From NCBI RefSeq assembly GCF_002154895.1, contig NZ_MUIZ01000003.1, forward strand, positions 62,001 to 126,000: 64,000 nt of DNA, read 5' to 3'. The stretch is from Lactococcus petauri. Its GTDB lineage: Bacteria; Bacillota; Bacilli; Lactobacillales; Streptococcaceae. The stretch's first letter is position 1. Each line of letters starts with the position of its first letter. Positions 30,267-40,839 of this stretch are shown one piece after another. Made by a program: the position numbers and the translations under genes. A model generated the notes under the pieces. That model had not been told where the DNA came from, ran no database searches, and saw only the letters and a program-made list of their open reading frames with translations.

Positions 30267-32690
30267 CTATTTTCTAGTTCCTAAAATTCTGTTCCACGCG
30301 TCATTATAATTCGCCTCTGTGCCACCAATTCCAAACTTGAATTGTGTCACAGGTGCTCCGTTTTTAGCCCAATAACTTGTGGTTGTTTCACCGGAGACTT
30401 TAACATTTTTTAGATTCCCTCCAGTTACAGTGCCTGGTTTTTGACCGGTCGACTTAAGAACAGTGCTCTGAATCACATCTGGATCTTTACTTGGTTCTGG
30501 GAACTTTTCACCAGGACCAAACACATTTGGATCCGCTGCTGCGATTGCATTGACCAAGTTTGCCATATATGTACCGTTATTGACCGCAGCTGTCTTGCTG
30601 CCCATCGGCGTATTATTATCATGACCAATCCAACCTCCAAGGGATACTTTAGGCGTTGAAAGCATGAGCCAACCGTCTACATAATCATTGGAAGTACCTG
30701 TCTTGCCTGTCCAATCCACGCTACTTGCAAGTGTTGGATTAATGGCCTGTAAATCTTGTAAAAAGTTTGTTGTACGACGACTGACATCATAGGTCAAAAC
30801 ATTACGTAAAAGATCCTCAGTAATTGTTGATGTTGCTTGTGAAAAGACTCTCTCTGCTTGACTCTTATGTTCGTAGATATCTTTACCGGAGTCGTCTTTT
30901 ATGCTTTGGACAACATAGTGTGGCTCATAAACCCCGCCATTAGCTAAGGCTTGGTAGCCATTGGTATGTTGCACCACAGTTGGCTCAATACCACCACCGA
31001 GTGGAAGAGATTCCACACTGTAGTCTGGCACATAATAGCCCATCTTCTTCATGTAAGGTTCCACGCTATTGCCAGAATCAAGAATGGCTTGATAGGTCCA
31101 ATGCGCAGGGATATTCCATGACACGCCTAAAGCTTCATTAAGACTTACCATTCCGGTTCCTGTTTCGCCAACGTGCAAGATTGGAGTACCGTCAGAGAAA
31201 CTTGTTGGATAGTTACTCAGCATACTTGCTGACCCAATCAATCCCAAATCAATTGCTGGTGCATAAGCTAAGATTGGTTTAATCGAAGAACCTGGACTAC
31301 GCTTCGTATCAAAGGCATGATTGTTTTGATTGGTTGCATAGTCTAAACCACCAATAAAGCCAAGTACTGCTCCTGTTTTATTATCCATGAGTACATTTCC
31401 GGCTTGAACTTCACCTGTACCGTCCTGTAAAATACTGCCATACTGCGCTACTGCATTTTGCATGGCATCATACACACCACGATTAATTGTTGTTGTGATA
31501 GTATAACCACCAGTTTGTAAGGCTTGTGCGGCTAATTCACGATATTTTTGCTTGGTGCTATCATTTCCTTGTTCTGTTGCCGAAACCTTGTCCCTCTTAA
31601 TCAGATAATCATAGACGTGATTAAGAGCTTCACTGTACACAACATTATAAAGATAACCATGTGCTACAGAATCTTGTGGTTGTGAAGGCAGAAACGCTTG
31701 CGAGATATCCACAGCACTGTATTTTTCGTAATCTTTTTGAGTCAAATATCCTGCACGATACATGTTAAACAGGACATTTTGTTGACGAGCTAAGCCATAA
31801 GAGAGTAGCTCTTTTGATTTGAGCGAACCATCCACATTATAAGGAGAGTAAACAATTGGACTTTGTGGTAATCCAGCAATAAACGCTGCTTCTGGTACGG
31901 TTAAATCTTTAGCAGACTTACCAAAAATCCCTTGGGCAGCGGCTTGGACACCCGCAATATTTTTCCCTTGATTATTTCGCCCAAATGGTGAGACATTGAG
32001 ATAATCCGTTAAAATTTCATCTTTACTTAAATATTGATTAAGCTGCAGTGCATAAACAATCTCGCTGGCCTTGCGTTGGAAAGTGACACTGTCTCCAAGA
32101 GACTGCTGTTTTACCAACTGTTGCGTAATCGTTGAACCACCAGAGCTTGTACCGCCACCTACGGCACCCAGAACGCCTCGAATTACTGCTTTGGGCACAA
32201 CACCACTGTTCGTCTTAAAGGTTTCATCTTCTGTCGCAATCAGAGCTTTTTTCACATTTTCTGAAATTTGGTTGCTTGCTACATTAATCCTTACCAAATC
32301 ACTGGAAATATCAGAGATATTTTCACCATTACTGTATTTCATGACTGAAACACCGTGAATATTATTAACCTGCTCGAGAAGTTGCTCCTTGCTTGGAACT
32401 TTGGTATTTTCAACAAGGCGAGCAAAATATCCCACACCTGCCGCAGCGCCAAATACACCAACTAAAAGAAAAAGCACACCAAAAATGACAACTACTCCAC
32501 GCACGACTGAAAAAATAGTCTGAAGTGTTGTCTTCCCTTCTTCTACATCTGCTTGAACTTTTTTAGGTTTTTGAGACTTTTTCGGAGAATTTTTACGACT
32601 TTCCTGCGTTTTGCTGGCACGCTTTTTCTCCATTTTAGCCTGCAAACGTGCCTGTGCACGTTCCTTCGACTGTTCTTGATCTTTTTTCAT
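30267..32690 (-). CDS. pbp1B: Class A penicillin-binding protein PBP1B
   Basis: An 807-residue bifunctional peptidoglycan synthase. The cytosolic tail of about 65 residues is rich in Lys, Gln and Ser. A membrane segment follows (about 65-95), then the GT51 glycosyltransferase with ALIATEDETF, GGSTITQQLVKQ and RKASEIVYALQL. The transpeptidase has SPGSSIKP (SxxK), SWNIPA (SxN) and GKTGTSNDYVDGW (KTGT). The closest family is streptococcal PBP1b. No SD before the ATG; extended -10 TGGTATAAT ends seven bases before it. Confidence 0.94.
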   Translation of the reverse strand: MKKDQEQSKERAQARLQAKMEKKRASKTQESRKNSPKKSQKPKKVQADVEEGKTTLQTIFSVVRGVVVIFGVLFLLVGVFGAAAGVGYFARLVENTKVPSKEQLLEQVNNIHGVSVMKYSNGENISDISSDLVRINVASNQISENVKKALIATEDETFKTNSGVVPKAVIRGVLGAVGGGTSSGGSTITQQLVKQQSLGDSVTFQRKASEIVYALQLNQYLSKDEILTDYLNVSPFGRNNQGKNIAGVQAAAQGIFGKSAKDLTVPEAAFIAGLPQSPIVYSPYNVDGSLKSKELLSYGLARQQNVLFNMYRAGYLTQKDYEKYSAVDISQAFLPSQPQDSVAHGYLYNVVYSEALNHVYDYLIKRDKVSATEQGNDSTKQKYRELAAQALQTGGYTITTTINRGVYDAMQNAVAQYGSILQDGTGEVQAGNVLMDNKTGAVLGFIGGLDYATNQNNHAFDTKRSPGSSIKPILAYAPAIDLGLIGSASMLSNYPTSFSDGTPILHVGETGTGMVSLNEALGVSWNIPAHWTYQAILDSGNSVEPYMKKMGYYVPDYSVESLPLGGGIEPTVVQHTNGYQALANGGVYEPHYVVQSIKDDSGKDIYEHKSQAERVFSQATSTITEDLLRNVLTYDVSRRTTNFLQDLQAINPTLASSVDWTGKTGTSNDYVDGWLMLSTPKVSLGGWIGHDNNTPMGSKTAAVNNGTYMANLVNAIAAADPNVFGPGEKFPEPSKDPDVIQSTVLKSTGQKPGTVTGGNLKNVKVSGETTTSYWAKNGAPVTQFKFGIGGTEANYNDAWNRILGTRK

Positions 32691-32697
32691 AATACAT

Positions 32698-32706
32698 ATT
32701 ATACCA
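32698..32706 (-). promoter_or_regulatory. Extended -10 at the pbp1B start codon
   Basis: TGGTATAAT, then ATGTATT, then ATG on the minus strand. No SD. Confidence 0.55.
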
Positions 32707-32746
32707 AACTTAGGCTCTTTTTTCGCCCCTATTTTTCCTTTTTTTT

Positions 32747-32754
32747 TGATATAA
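32747..32754 (+). promoter_or_regulatory. Likely -10 region of tyrS promoter
   Basis: GATATAAT, about 70 bases before tyrS. The leader is too short for a T-box. Confidence 0.45.
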
Positions 32755-32826
32755 TGAGAACGTTAATCTAATTACTGAGAGAAACTATAACAAAACTGTC
32801 AGTATTAACTAAATTTAGGAGGTAAC

Positions 32827-34086
32827 ATGAATATTTTTGACGAACTAAAAGAACGTGGTCTGATTTTCCAAACCACTGATGAAAAAGCTCTTCGCGAAGC
32901 TTTAACTGAGGGCATGGTAAGTTATTATGTTGGTTACGATCCTACTGCTGATAGTTTACACCTTGGTAATCTGGTCTTAATTCTTACAATGAAGCGTCTA
33001 CAAATGGCTGGGCACAAACCTTATCCATTGGTTGGGGGCGCTACTGGACTTGTTGGCGATCCATCTTTCAAAGATGCCGAACGTGGCTTACAAACGAAAG
33101 ATACTGTTGTAGCTTGGGCTGATAAAATTCGTGCTCAGTTGGAACGTTTCCTTGACTTTGAAAATGGCGAAAATAAAGCTCAGATGGAAAACAACTACAA
33201 TTGGTTCGAAAATTTATCTTTTATTGATTTCCTTCGTGATGTCGGTAAATATTACACGATTAACTACATGATGAGTAAAGATTCAGTGAAGAGTCGTATC
33301 GAATCAGGTATCTCTTACACCGAGTTTGCTTACCAAATTATGCAAGGTTACGATTTCTACGAGCTCAACCAACGTCATGGTATTACATTACAACTCGGTG
33401 GTTCTGACCAATGGGGCAATATGACTGCCGGCACAGAACTGCTCCGTCGTAAGGCTGGAAAAACTGGACATGTCATCACTATTCCATTGATTACAGACTC
33501 AACAGGTAAAAAATTTGGTAAATCTGAAGGAAATGCCATTTGGCTCGATGCAGATAAAACGTCTCCGTTTGAAATGTATCAATTTTGGCTGAATGTTAAC
33601 GATGATGATGCTGTAAAAATGCTCAAAATTTTCACTTTCTTATCTCTTGAAGAAATTGCTGAAATCGGTGAGAAATTTGAGGCTGCACGTCACGAACGCT
33701 TAGCTCAAAAAGTACTTGCCCGCGAAGTTGTAACTCTTGTTCATGGACAAGCCGCTTACGAGCAAGCTGTAAAAATCACGGAAACTTTATTTGGTGGCGG
33801 TGATTTGAAAGCTCTTGATGCCAAGTCAATCCTTTCTGGCTTAAAAGATGTACCAACATATCAAGTGAAAGCAGACGATAACCTCAATATTATTGAACTC
33901 TTGATTTCTGCCGGAATCGAAAATTCAAAACGTCAAGCACGTGAAGATGTAACAAACGGTGCGATTTACATCAATGGTGAACGTATCCAAGATTTGGATT
34001 ACACCTTCTCTGATGGAGATAAAATCGACAATCAACTTACTGTTGTTCGCCGTGGTAAAAAGAAAAATTTCATCTTGACTTATTAA
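32827..34086 (+). CDS. tyrS: Tyrosyl-tRNA synthetase
   Basis: A 419-residue class I synthetase charging tRNA-Tyr. It has HLGNLVLI (HIGH motif) near residue 47, [14 protein letters not shown] for tyrosine binding, and [12 protein letters not shown] (KMSKS loop) near residue 232. A C-terminal S4 RNA-binding domain (about 355-415) follows. AGGAGG precedes the ATG. No T-box leader is present, unlike in many Firmicutes. Confidence 0.97.
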   Translation: MNIFDELKERGLIFQTTDEKALREALTEGMVSYYVGYDPTADSLHLGNLVLILTMKRLQMAGHKPYPLVGGATGLVGDPSFKDAERGLQTKDTVVAWADKIRAQLERFLDFENGENKAQMENNYNWFENLSFIDFLRDVGKYYTINYMMSKDSVKSRIESGISYTEFAYQIMQGYDFYELNQRHGITLQLGGSDQWGNMTAGTELLRRKAGKTGHVITIPLITDSTGKKFGKSEGNAIWLDADKTSPFEMYQFWLNVNDDDAVKMLKIFTFLSLEEIAEIGEKFEAARHERLAQKVLAREVVTLVHGQAAYEQAVKITETLFGGGDLKALDAKSILSGLKDVPTYQVKADDNLNIIELLISAGIENSKRQAREDVTNGAIYINGERIQDLDYTFSDGDKIDNQLTVVRRGKKKNFILTY

Positions 34087-34105
34087 GTTAAGGTCTAATA
34101 TTTAA

Positions 34106-34137
34106 GGAGCAACAGGGAATTCTCTGTTGCTTTTTTA
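34106..34137 (+). terminator. tyrS terminator
   Basis: AGCAACAGGGAATTCTCTGTTGCT stem followed by TTTTTT. Confidence 0.9.
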
Positions 34138-34210
34138 ATCCAAACGCATTATTTTTCTAATTGAATCATGATATAATAGAGTTTAAGAACAAGATTATAA
34201 GGATAATAGC

Positions 34211-34678
34211 ATGCCTGATAAAGATTTTGAACAAATGCTGAGAGATTTACGTGAACAGTATTTAGAAAAAGAAGAAATTACAGAAGAACCCTCTGATTCT
34301 GAAAAAAGTGAGATTTATACTCCAGTTTCACAAGAGGAAAAAAGACACAAAATACTTGAATCACTTCATCTTCTCGAAGAGAAGAAACTTTTCTTGTCTC
34401 AAAAACTTAAGGATTTCCATCAGCAAGATGCTAGTTATGAACAAATATCAAAGCTGAAACATCAAATTGAGGCTCTCAAGTATAAACAATCTCTTCTGCA
34501 GCAAAGGCTTGAATATATCGACAGCGGTGAATCAGACTTCACTAAAAAAGAGAAGCTTAAACGTCAATTAACAGAGCTTGAGATCAAACGCTGTCGCGCT
34601 CTCTTAAGTAAAAAGAGCTGTGCCAAAATCGATCAGAAGATTAATCAAAAAAAGGACCTTTTCAAAAAGATAAAGTAA
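34211..34678 (+). CDS. Hypothetical coiled-coil protein
   Basis: A 155-residue, highly charged protein of unknown function. Residues from about 45 to the end are almost entirely helical heptad repeats rich in Lys, Glu, Leu and Gln (KHKILESLHLLEEKKLF, ISKLKHQIEALKYKQSLL), so it should form a coiled coil. There is no signal peptide or membrane segment. AAGGAT precedes the ATG, with its own TATAAT about 40 bases upstream. It lies just before the antiporter gene. Confidence 0.65.
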   Translation: MPDKDFEQMLRDLREQYLEKEEITEEPSDSEKSEIYTPVSQEEKRHKILESLHLLEEKKLFLSQKLKDFHQQDASYEQISKLKHQIEALKYKQSLLQQRLEYIDSGESDFTKKEKLKRQLTELEIKRCRALLSKKSCAKIDQKINQKKDLFKKIK

Positions 34679-34756
34679 CCTTTTAGCCTTATAACCAATA
34701 TGCTGTACTTTTAATGCAGCTTCTTGCTCTAAAATAGACGAAAGAAAGGAAAATTT

Positions 34757-36847
34757 GTGCTCCATACTATTTTTTATGTCATCATTTTTCTTCTTGCTCT
34801 AGTTATTTCAAATATCATCAATAAAGTTTTCCCAAAGTTGGCTCTCCCGCTGATTCAAGTCGTGATTGGGCTATGTTTGGGCTTTTTAGGTGCGTCAAAA
34901 CTTTTGCAGGTTGACCCAGAATTCTTCTTGGGCTTCATCATTGCTCCTTTGCTTTTCCGTGAGAGTGAAGAGGCAGATGTCAAACATATCTTTAAACATA
35001 CTCGAACGATATTAATGCTTATCTTCCCCTTAGTTTTCATTACAACTATTGGTTTAGGCTACTTAACGCATTTCTTTTATTTATCTGTACCTTTGGCTGC
35101 TTGTTTTGCCTTAGGGGCTTCATTAGCACCAACAGATGCAATCGCTGTTGCTGCCTTATCTGAACGTTTTAGTTTCCCCAAGCGGGTCATGAGTATCCTT
35201 ACGGGTGAAGGCCTGCTGAATGATGCTTCTGGTATCATTTCCTTCCAGATTGCGGTTCTTGCGCTGGTCACTGGGGAATTTTCCCTGACTCATGCTTCTG
35301 CTGACCTTGTAGTCTCTGCAATCGGGGGCGCACTGGTCGGTTTCATCCTCGTTTGGATGAAGTCCTTTATTCTCAGAATTCTTGAGGATGTCGATGCCCG
35401 AGATGTTACAGGTTACCTTATTTTGGAGCTTATGCTTCCTTTATCTGCATTTTTAATTGCTGATATGCTTGAAGTTTCTGGAATCATCGCTGTCGTTGTC
35501 GCTGGAGTCATGCAAGCCAACGGTCTTAAAAGGACCACGCTTTTTGATGCCCAAGTCACAAAAGTGAAAAATACTATCTGGAATTTGCTAACCTTTGTTT
35601 TAAATTCAACAGTCTTCCTTTTCCTCGGGATAGAGTTACATCAGCTTGTTTTTCCGCTCATTGCTGATCCACTTTACTCTACGACTTCTCTTTTATTCAT
35701 GGTTTTACTTTTAACCATTGGTCTTTTTGCCCTTCGCTTTTCCCTCTTGGCTGTTTATTATCGTTATGTATCTCTGCGTCGCAATCAAAGCTTTTCTGCT
35801 TACTGGAATGATATCTTGTTACTGACTTTTGCTGGCTCCAAAGGTACCGTCAGCATTGCCACTGTCCTTTTGTTGCCACGGACAGTAGATATCCCGCATA
35901 GCTTAATCATCTTTCTCTGTGCAGCAGTTACCGCGCTCAGTTTTTTAACTGGACTATTTGTTTTACCTTTAATCGCTGCCAAAAAAGTTGTCAAAGTTGA
36001 CAACATGGTAAAAATTTCTATCTTAGCCGATGTCGTTCGAGAATTGGAAAATGATCTAAAACAAGTTACAAAAGAAAAAGCGCGCCTTGGTTATAATATT
36101 GCTATCGATAGCTATCAAGACCGCATTCAAAAACTCATCATCGAGCAAGAAAGTTCAAATACTTCGATTGACTTTAATGAATTGCAATTGCTTATCGTCC
36201 GTCTTGAAGCTGAGGGACTGGAAAATGCCTTGAGACAAAATGAGATTTCCATGTACACCTATCGGACTTATCAGCGATACCTTCATTCGATGGAACAATC
36301 CGTTGCGCATAATTTGGTTTCAAGTATCCAGTTTGCTTCGGCCATTTCCATCCGTGTGCTTCATTTTTTCTTCTCAAGAATTATCCGTCTAGATTTCAGT
36401 TTCCGTAAAACACGGCCAGATAATGCTACAACACATCGTGAAATTACCGAGCTTTACTTTTCTAATACGGAGTTAGTCCTTCAAGCTTTGGACAATCTGG
36501 AATCAGTTTACGATGAGCGTTTAATCCATTATCTACAAGCAGAACGTTTACGCTCCGCAGAGTTTGTTGCCCGCGGTGGCTATATTACTGGTATTTTACA
36601 TCGTGCGCAGCCTAATAATCTGAAAGAGATGATGCGTGCTTACTATCTTGAACGCAAAACCATCTTTGAGTATGAATCCCGTGGTGAGTTAACGATCGGC
36701 GAGGCAAAAGTCTTACGTCAAAATGTAAATACTTTAGAGGATTATTCCCTTGCAAGTAATCATCATACCTTACTCTACGACTTTATTGAAAAGAGACGTA
36801 AAAAAGTTCAAAAGACAACAAACAATGAACTTTCAACAAATAAATGA
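34757..36847 (+). CDS. Na+/H+ antiporter, NhaP/CPA1 family
   Basis: A 696-residue membrane antiporter. Residues 1-420 hold about 12 hydrophobic segments, including SLAPTDAIAVAALSERF and ILTGEGLLNDASGIISF, the ion-binding NDA/TDA motifs of CPA1 exchangers. The long C-terminal part (about 425-696) is cytosolic and helical. It exchanges Na+ (or K+) for protons. The start is GTG at 34757, with AGAAAGGA upstream. It converges on a drug exporter gene with a shared hairpin. Confidence 0.92.
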   Translation: MLHTIFYVIIFLLALVISNIINKVFPKLALPLIQVVIGLCLGFLGASKLLQVDPEFFLGFIIAPLLFRESEEADVKHIFKHTRTILMLIFPLVFITTIGLGYLTHFFYLSVPLAACFALGASLAPTDAIAVAALSERFSFPKRVMSILTGEGLLNDASGIISFQIAVLALVTGEFSLTHASADLVVSAIGGALVGFILVWMKSFILRILEDVDARDVTGYLILELMLPLSAFLIADMLEVSGIIAVVVAGVMQANGLKRTTLFDAQVTKVKNTIWNLLTFVLNSTVFLFLGIELHQLVFPLIADPLYSTTSLLFMVLLLTIGLFALRFSLLAVYYRYVSLRRNQSFSAYWNDILLLTFAGSKGTVSIATVLLLPRTVDIPHSLIIFLCAAVTALSFLTGLFVLPLIAAKKVVKVDNMVKISILADVVRELENDLKQVTKEKARLGYNIAIDSYQDRIQKLIIEQESSNTSIDFNELQLLIVRLEAEGLENALRQNEISMYTYRTYQRYLHSMEQSVAHNLVSSIQFASAISIRVLHFFFSRIIRLDFSFRKTRPDNATTHREITELYFSNTELVLQALDNLESVYDERLIHYLQAERLRSAEFVARGGYITGILHRAQPNNLKEMMRAYYLERKTIFEYESRGELTIGEAKVLRQNVNTLEDYSLASNHHTLLYDFIEKRRKKVQKTTNNELSTNK

Positions 36848-36852
36848 AAATA

Positions 36853-36896
36853 AAAAAACACCGAGCTTTATCCTTCGCTCAGGTGTTCTTTTATTT
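36853..36896. terminator. Bidirectional terminator
   Basis: AACACCGAGC / GCTCAGGTGTT stem with A-run and T-run lies between the convergent antiporter and exporter genes. Confidence 0.75.
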
Positions 36897-38295
36897 TTTT
36901 ACGCCCTAAAAGACGAACGCCCGCCAAAATCCAAGAAATACTTGTCAGGACAAGTGAGCATACGAATGCCATGTGCATTCCCTGTAAGAAGGTGTCTGGA
37001 TGCTCTGGCAAATAAGTCCTTACCGTATAACCAAGTTGACTGGACATGGAAAGGAACAAAATAATGGTTGCTACAGAAGTTCCTAAAACAAAAGCCATGT
37101 TCCGAATCAAAGAATTCACAGAGCCTGCTATTCCTAAATACTTACGTTCTACTGTCTCCATGATTAAAGCATTATTAGGACTTTGGAAAGCCCCCATTGA
37201 GGCACCTTGGAGTAAGAGAATCGCAATCACCCACCATTGTGGCGAATCTGCACGAATCAAAAGATAACCAATCTGAGAAAGAACAATCCCTGAAATCCCC
37301 ACAAAGGTAATTACTTCCTTATCTATTTTATCTGCGAGTGCACCTGCTATTGGGCTCACAATAAGCATGGCAGCTGGATAGGCCATCATGATAAAGCCAG
37401 CCGCACCAGGCGCATAATCACGATAATCTTGCAGATAGAAAGGAAGCAAGATGCTAGCAAACATCGCAACAGTGAAGTTTAAAAGTGACATCAGTAGACT
37501 CAAAGAAAAGAGTCTATTTTTAAAAATCCCCAAGTCAAGTAAAGGTTTTTCCTTTCGGCGCTCCGTAAAAATAAAGCTAACAAAAAGTATAACGCCAAGA
37601 GCCACGCCGAGAAGTAAGAGTGGATTATTCCATCCTAAAGTTTGGCCAAAATTCAAAGCCATGAATAAAAGAACGATCACAGCAGTCATTTGTAAACCAC
37701 CTGACAAGTCAACTTCTTTTATAGAGCCTTGACCTTCATCTTCTGGTAAAGCCCGACTTCCAAAAATCCAGGCCAATATCCCTATCGGAACATTAATCCA
37801 AAAGATATAATTCCAAGAGGCAACTTGTAAAATTAAGCCGCCCAAAGCTGGTCCTGCGATCGAGCCGACAGATACAAACATGGAAGTGATAGACATCGCA
37901 CGCGCTCGACTTTCAACAGGAAAAACCTGCGCCACAATCCCAAAACTTGTTGCCATAAACATGGAAGCTCCGATAGCTTGCACAACACGTGCAAAGAGTA
38001 GGAACGGTAAGCCTAAGCCGATGTTTAGCCCAGCCAATAACGAGCCGACAATAAAAATCGTCCAGCCCCATCTTGTTACGGTTGTTTTCCCAATCAAATC
38101 CGCCAGTCGTCCAAAAATAAGGATGATTGCACTGATAACGATCAAATAAATTGTGACCACCCACGTAATCTGTGAAGTTGACACATTTAGCTCACGCGCC
38201 ATTGTTGGTAAGGCAATATTTACAATCGAGCCGTCTAAAGTTGACATGAGTGTAAATAAACCAATGGTGAGCAGCACTTTTGTTCTATTTTTCAT
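36868..38295 (-). CDS. MFS drug exporter, DHA2 (14-TM) family
   Basis: A 475-residue EmrB/QacA-type transporter with about 14 hydrophobic segments. It has the family stretches LDGSIVNIALPTMAREL, WVVTIYLIVISA, FGRLADLIG and LFARVVQAIGASM, with SVGSIAGPALGGLI (motif C of antiporters). It likely expels hydrophobic compounds using proton motive force; substrate unknown. AAGGAAAT precedes the ATG. No regulator is adjacent. Confidence 0.9.
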   Translation of the reverse strand: MKNRTKVLLTIGLFTLMSTLDGSIVNIALPTMARELNVSTSQITWVVTIYLIVISAIILIFGRLADLIGKTTVTRWGWTIFIVGSLLAGLNIGLGLPFLLFARVVQAIGASMFMATSFGIVAQVFPVESRARAMSITSMFVSVGSIAGPALGGLILQVASWNYIFWINVPIGILAWIFGSRALPEDEGQGSIKEVDLSGGLQMTAVIVLLFMALNFGQTLGWNNPLLLLGVALGVILFVSFIFTERRKEKPLLDLGIFKNRLFSLSLLMSLLNFTVAMFASILLPFYLQDYRDYAPGAAGFIMMAYPAAMLIVSPIAGALADKIDKEVITFVGISGIVLSQIGYLLIRADSPQWWVIAILLLQGASMGAFQSPNNALIMETVERKYLGIAGSVNSLIRNMAFVLGTSVATIILFLSMSSQLGYTVRTYLPEHPDTFLQGMHMAFVCSLVLTSISWILAGVRLLGRKKIKEHLSEG

Positions 38296-38330
38296 TTATT
38301 TCCTTTCTATTTACCTACAAAGAGACTAAA

Positions 38331-38357
38331 AACTGCATCTAATGATACAGTTTTCAA
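38331..38357 (-). terminator. thiI terminator
   Basis: AAAACTG / CAGTTTT stem with inner ATC/GAT pairing, just after the thiI stop. Confidence 0.7.
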
Positions 38358-38360
38358 AAA

Positions 38361-39581
38361 TCAAAGTAAATCGTCAAATTCATTGGTTTCTGCTTTGTCC
38401 CAGTTTTCGCCCGTGATGCGGCTAATCATAATACCTTCAACAGCACGATCAACCATACCTTCAACGTCCAAACGTTTTTCATAGGCTAAAACATTTTCTA
38501 GTTTAGGATTTGTTTTTGGAGATGGTGGGGCAAATACAGTACAGCAATCTTCAAATGGTAGAATTGAAAGATTAAAGGTATCAATCTTTTCGGCGATATC
38601 GATAATTTCGATCTTATCCATTGTGACTACGGGGCGAATAACAGGAGTGTTTGTGACTTCATTAATCACAGACATTGAACCTAATGTTTGCGAAGCGACT
38701 TGTCCTAAACTTTCACCGTTAATAATCACTTTACCCCCACGTTCTTCACGAATGCGGTCAACTACACGCATCATAAAACGGCGAGTTAAAGTCATCAAAT
38801 AAGATTGTGGCGCTTTGGCTTTGATTTCTTCTTGAATCTCAGTAAACGGAACTTCAATAAAAGTGATTGTTCCGCCAAACGCTGTTAATTTTGCTGTTAA
38901 ATCTTTTGCTTTTTTCAAAGCACCAGGGCTTGTATAAGGTGGTGAAGCAAAGTGAACTGCCTCAATTTCGACACCTCGTTTAAGAGCCAAGTAACCTGCG
39001 ACTGGAGAATCAATCCCACCTGAAAGCATCAAGTGACCGCGGCCTGCTGTTCCTACAGGCATTCCTCCTGCACCTTTAAGTGTTTCGAAACTAAGATAAG
39101 CACCTTCAAGACGAATTTCGACACGGAGAGTGATATCTGGCTTTTTCATTTGTACTTTGGCATAGTCAAAATTGTCAAAGACAACATCACCTAAAGTCAT
39201 GTTTAACTCTGTGGAATCTTGTTCAAAGCTATGGTCCGCCCGACGTGTTGCAATTTTAAAAGTCATTCCTTCATGGTAAATTTCTTTCATCAAGTCAACA
39301 ACTGCTGCTTTTAGACCTTCGATTGATTTTTCAACTTTGATGGATGCTGAAAAATTTTGAATCCCAAAAACTTTAGTTAAACGTTGAGAAACCTCTTCGT
39401 AGTCTGTACCATTTAACTGGATATGCGCGCGATCTCGTTGCGCTGTAATCTTCAAGTCTGTCAAATCAGCAAGAACTTCTTTGATGTTGTTGGCCAAACG
39501 ATTGATAAAAAAGCCACGATTTTTACCTTTTGTTGAAAGTTCACCATAGCGAACCATAATTTCATCGTATACGATAGTCAT
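38361..39581 (-). CDS. thiI: tRNA 4-thiouridine synthase
   Basis: A 406-residue enzyme that installs 4-thiouridine at position 8 of tRNA and also supplies sulfur for thiamine. It has an N-terminal THUMP domain (about 60-165) and a PP-loop ATP site [16 protein letters not shown], and Cys-containing [14 protein letters not shown]. There is no C-terminal rhodanese domain, as in Gram-positive homologues. A cysteine desulfurase gene is often just upstream in relatives, but the upstream gene here is yeiH. Confidence 0.95.
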   Translation of the reverse strand: MTIVYDEIMVRYGELSTKGKNRGFFINRLANNIKEVLADLTDLKITAQRDRAHIQLNGTDYEEVSQRLTKVFGIQNFSASIKVEKSIEGLKAAVVDLMKEIYHEGMTFKIATRRADHSFEQDSTELNMTLGDVVFDNFDYAKVQMKKPDITLRVEIRLEGAYLSFETLKGAGGMPVGTAGRGHLMLSGGIDSPVAGYLALKRGVEIEAVHFASPPYTSPGALKKAKDLTAKLTAFGGTITFIEVPFTEIQEEIKAKAPQSYLMTLTRRFMMRVVDRIREERGGKVIINGESLGQVASQTLGSMSVINEVTNTPVIRPVVTMDKIEIIDIAEKIDTFNLSILPFEDCCTVFAPPSPKTNPKLENVLAYEKRLDVEGMVDRAVEGIMISRITGENWDKAETNEFDDLL

Positions 39582-39670
39582 TTTATTTTCCTTTGTTACT
39601 TAATATAAGGTTATCTTTTTATTCCTGAGAGAATTTCAGTACAGGTTATTATACCACATTAGCTATTTTT

Positions 39671-40678
39671 CTAGGTTAATAATAGACGAATCAAAACCAA
39701 TGCAAGCCCCACTTGGAAAACAAGCACAGCTAAGCCATAGATTGCTAACTTTCTTCCCGCGCGGACAAATTCTACTAGATTAAGCCTTAAACCGATAGCG
39801 GCTAAAGCGATAATTTCGCACCAACTACTGATAAAACGTGCCGTTTCAGTAATTACTTTTGGAAATTGAAAGACTGTATCCAGACTACACAGAATAATAA
39901 ATCCTAATACATACCAAGGAAGAAAGGATTGGCGCTTGATCTTGAGCTGACCTTCCTGCTCTGTCGGTGCTTTCTCTGTGCGACGTGTGTGGTAAGAAAA
40001 ATAAAGGACAACAAAGACAAGCATGATGATACGCATGATTTTAAACAAGGTAGCCATTGTTGTTGTTTCAGCATTCACCATTGTTGCTGAAGCGACAACC
40101 TGTCCCACAGATTGAATGGTTCCCCCAATCAAAGCACCACGTAGGAAATCATTTGCTCCAAAGAACCATGTACCTAAAACGGGTAATAGAAGCATTAACA
40201 CTGTCCCCATGAGGTTAACCATAGTTATCGCTGTCCGCTTGTCTTTGTCTTCTGCTCCAATGACTGGCTCAACTGCCGCAATGGCGGAAGAACCACAAAC
40301 GGCGTTTCCTGACGCCATTAGCGCATTAACTTTCGAGGAAAATCCAAGTTTCTTTCCAATAAACATGACAAAAACAATTGTAAGCACCATTTGTATAAGA
40401 ATAAAACTTATACCACTCCAGCCTAGCTTTTGTATCGTTTGAAAGGTAACTGTCGCCCCTAAAAACATTACTGAAAATTCAAGAAGTTTCTTTTCTGACC
40501 AAGCCGTACCTGCAAAGAGGACTGGTTGTTTAAAGTAAACATTCCCCAAAATAATTCCCAATAAAATAGCAATCGTGGCTGCACCCATCCCTTTAAAAAC
40601 ATAGAGATTTAAAAAGTAACTGACTACGGCAACTACAAAACTGAGCCCTAAACCTGGCATGATCTTCTTATTTAACAT
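39671..40678 (-). CDS. YeiH/UPF0324 family membrane protein
   Basis: A 335-residue protein with about ten hydrophobic segments and family motifs NAVCGSSAIAAVEPVIGA and ALIGGTIQSVGQVVASATMV. The family is proposed to export sulfate or a similar anion, but this is not established. No ribosome site lies before the ATG at 40678; the extended -10 TGTTATAAT ends seven bases before it. A TTG further upstream would overlap that promoter. Confidence 0.88.
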   Translation of the reverse strand: MLNKKIMPGLGLSFVVAVVSYFLNLYVFKGMGAATIAILLGIILGNVYFKQPVLFAGTAWSEKKLLEFSVMFLGATVTFQTIQKLGWSGISFILIQMVLTIVFVMFIGKKLGFSSKVNALMASGNAVCGSSAIAAVEPVIGAEDKDKRTAITMVNLMGTVLMLLLPVLGTWFFGANDFLRGALIGGTIQSVGQVVASATMVNAETTTMATLFKIMRIIMLVFVVLYFSYHTRRTEKAPTEQEGQLKIKRQSFLPWYVLGFIILCSLDTVFQFPKVITETARFISSWCEIIALAAIGLRLNLVEFVRAGRKLAIYGLAVLVFQVGLALVLIRLLLT

Positions 40679-40685
40679 GACAACT

Positions 40686-40694
40686 ATTATAACA
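40686..40694 (-). promoter_or_regulatory. Extended -10 at the yeiH start codon
   Basis: TGTTATAAT, then AGTTGTC, then ATG on the minus strand. No SD. Confidence 0.55.
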
Positions 40695-40787
40695 AAAAAC
40701 AAAAATTAATTTGTGTATTCATTGACATATAACATTCATCTCATTTATCGTCTTACTATGATGTTGTTTGCTTATTAAAAGGTAAAG

Positions 40788-40838
40788 AAAAAAGCGCTCC
40801 AGCCAACAGTTTTTTGTTGTCTTGAACACTTTATATTA
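40788..40838 (-). terminator. kimA terminator (two-stem)
   Basis: Minus strand AAGTGTTC pairs with GAGCGCTT (two G-U pairs) enclosing CAAC/GTTG, followed by TTTTTT. Confidence 0.6.
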
Positions 40839-40839
40839 T

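Noticed and set aside
32707-32826. T-box riboswitch before tyrS
   Set aside because: The gap to pbp1B is about 130 bases and no AGGGTGGNACCGCG-like motif is present.
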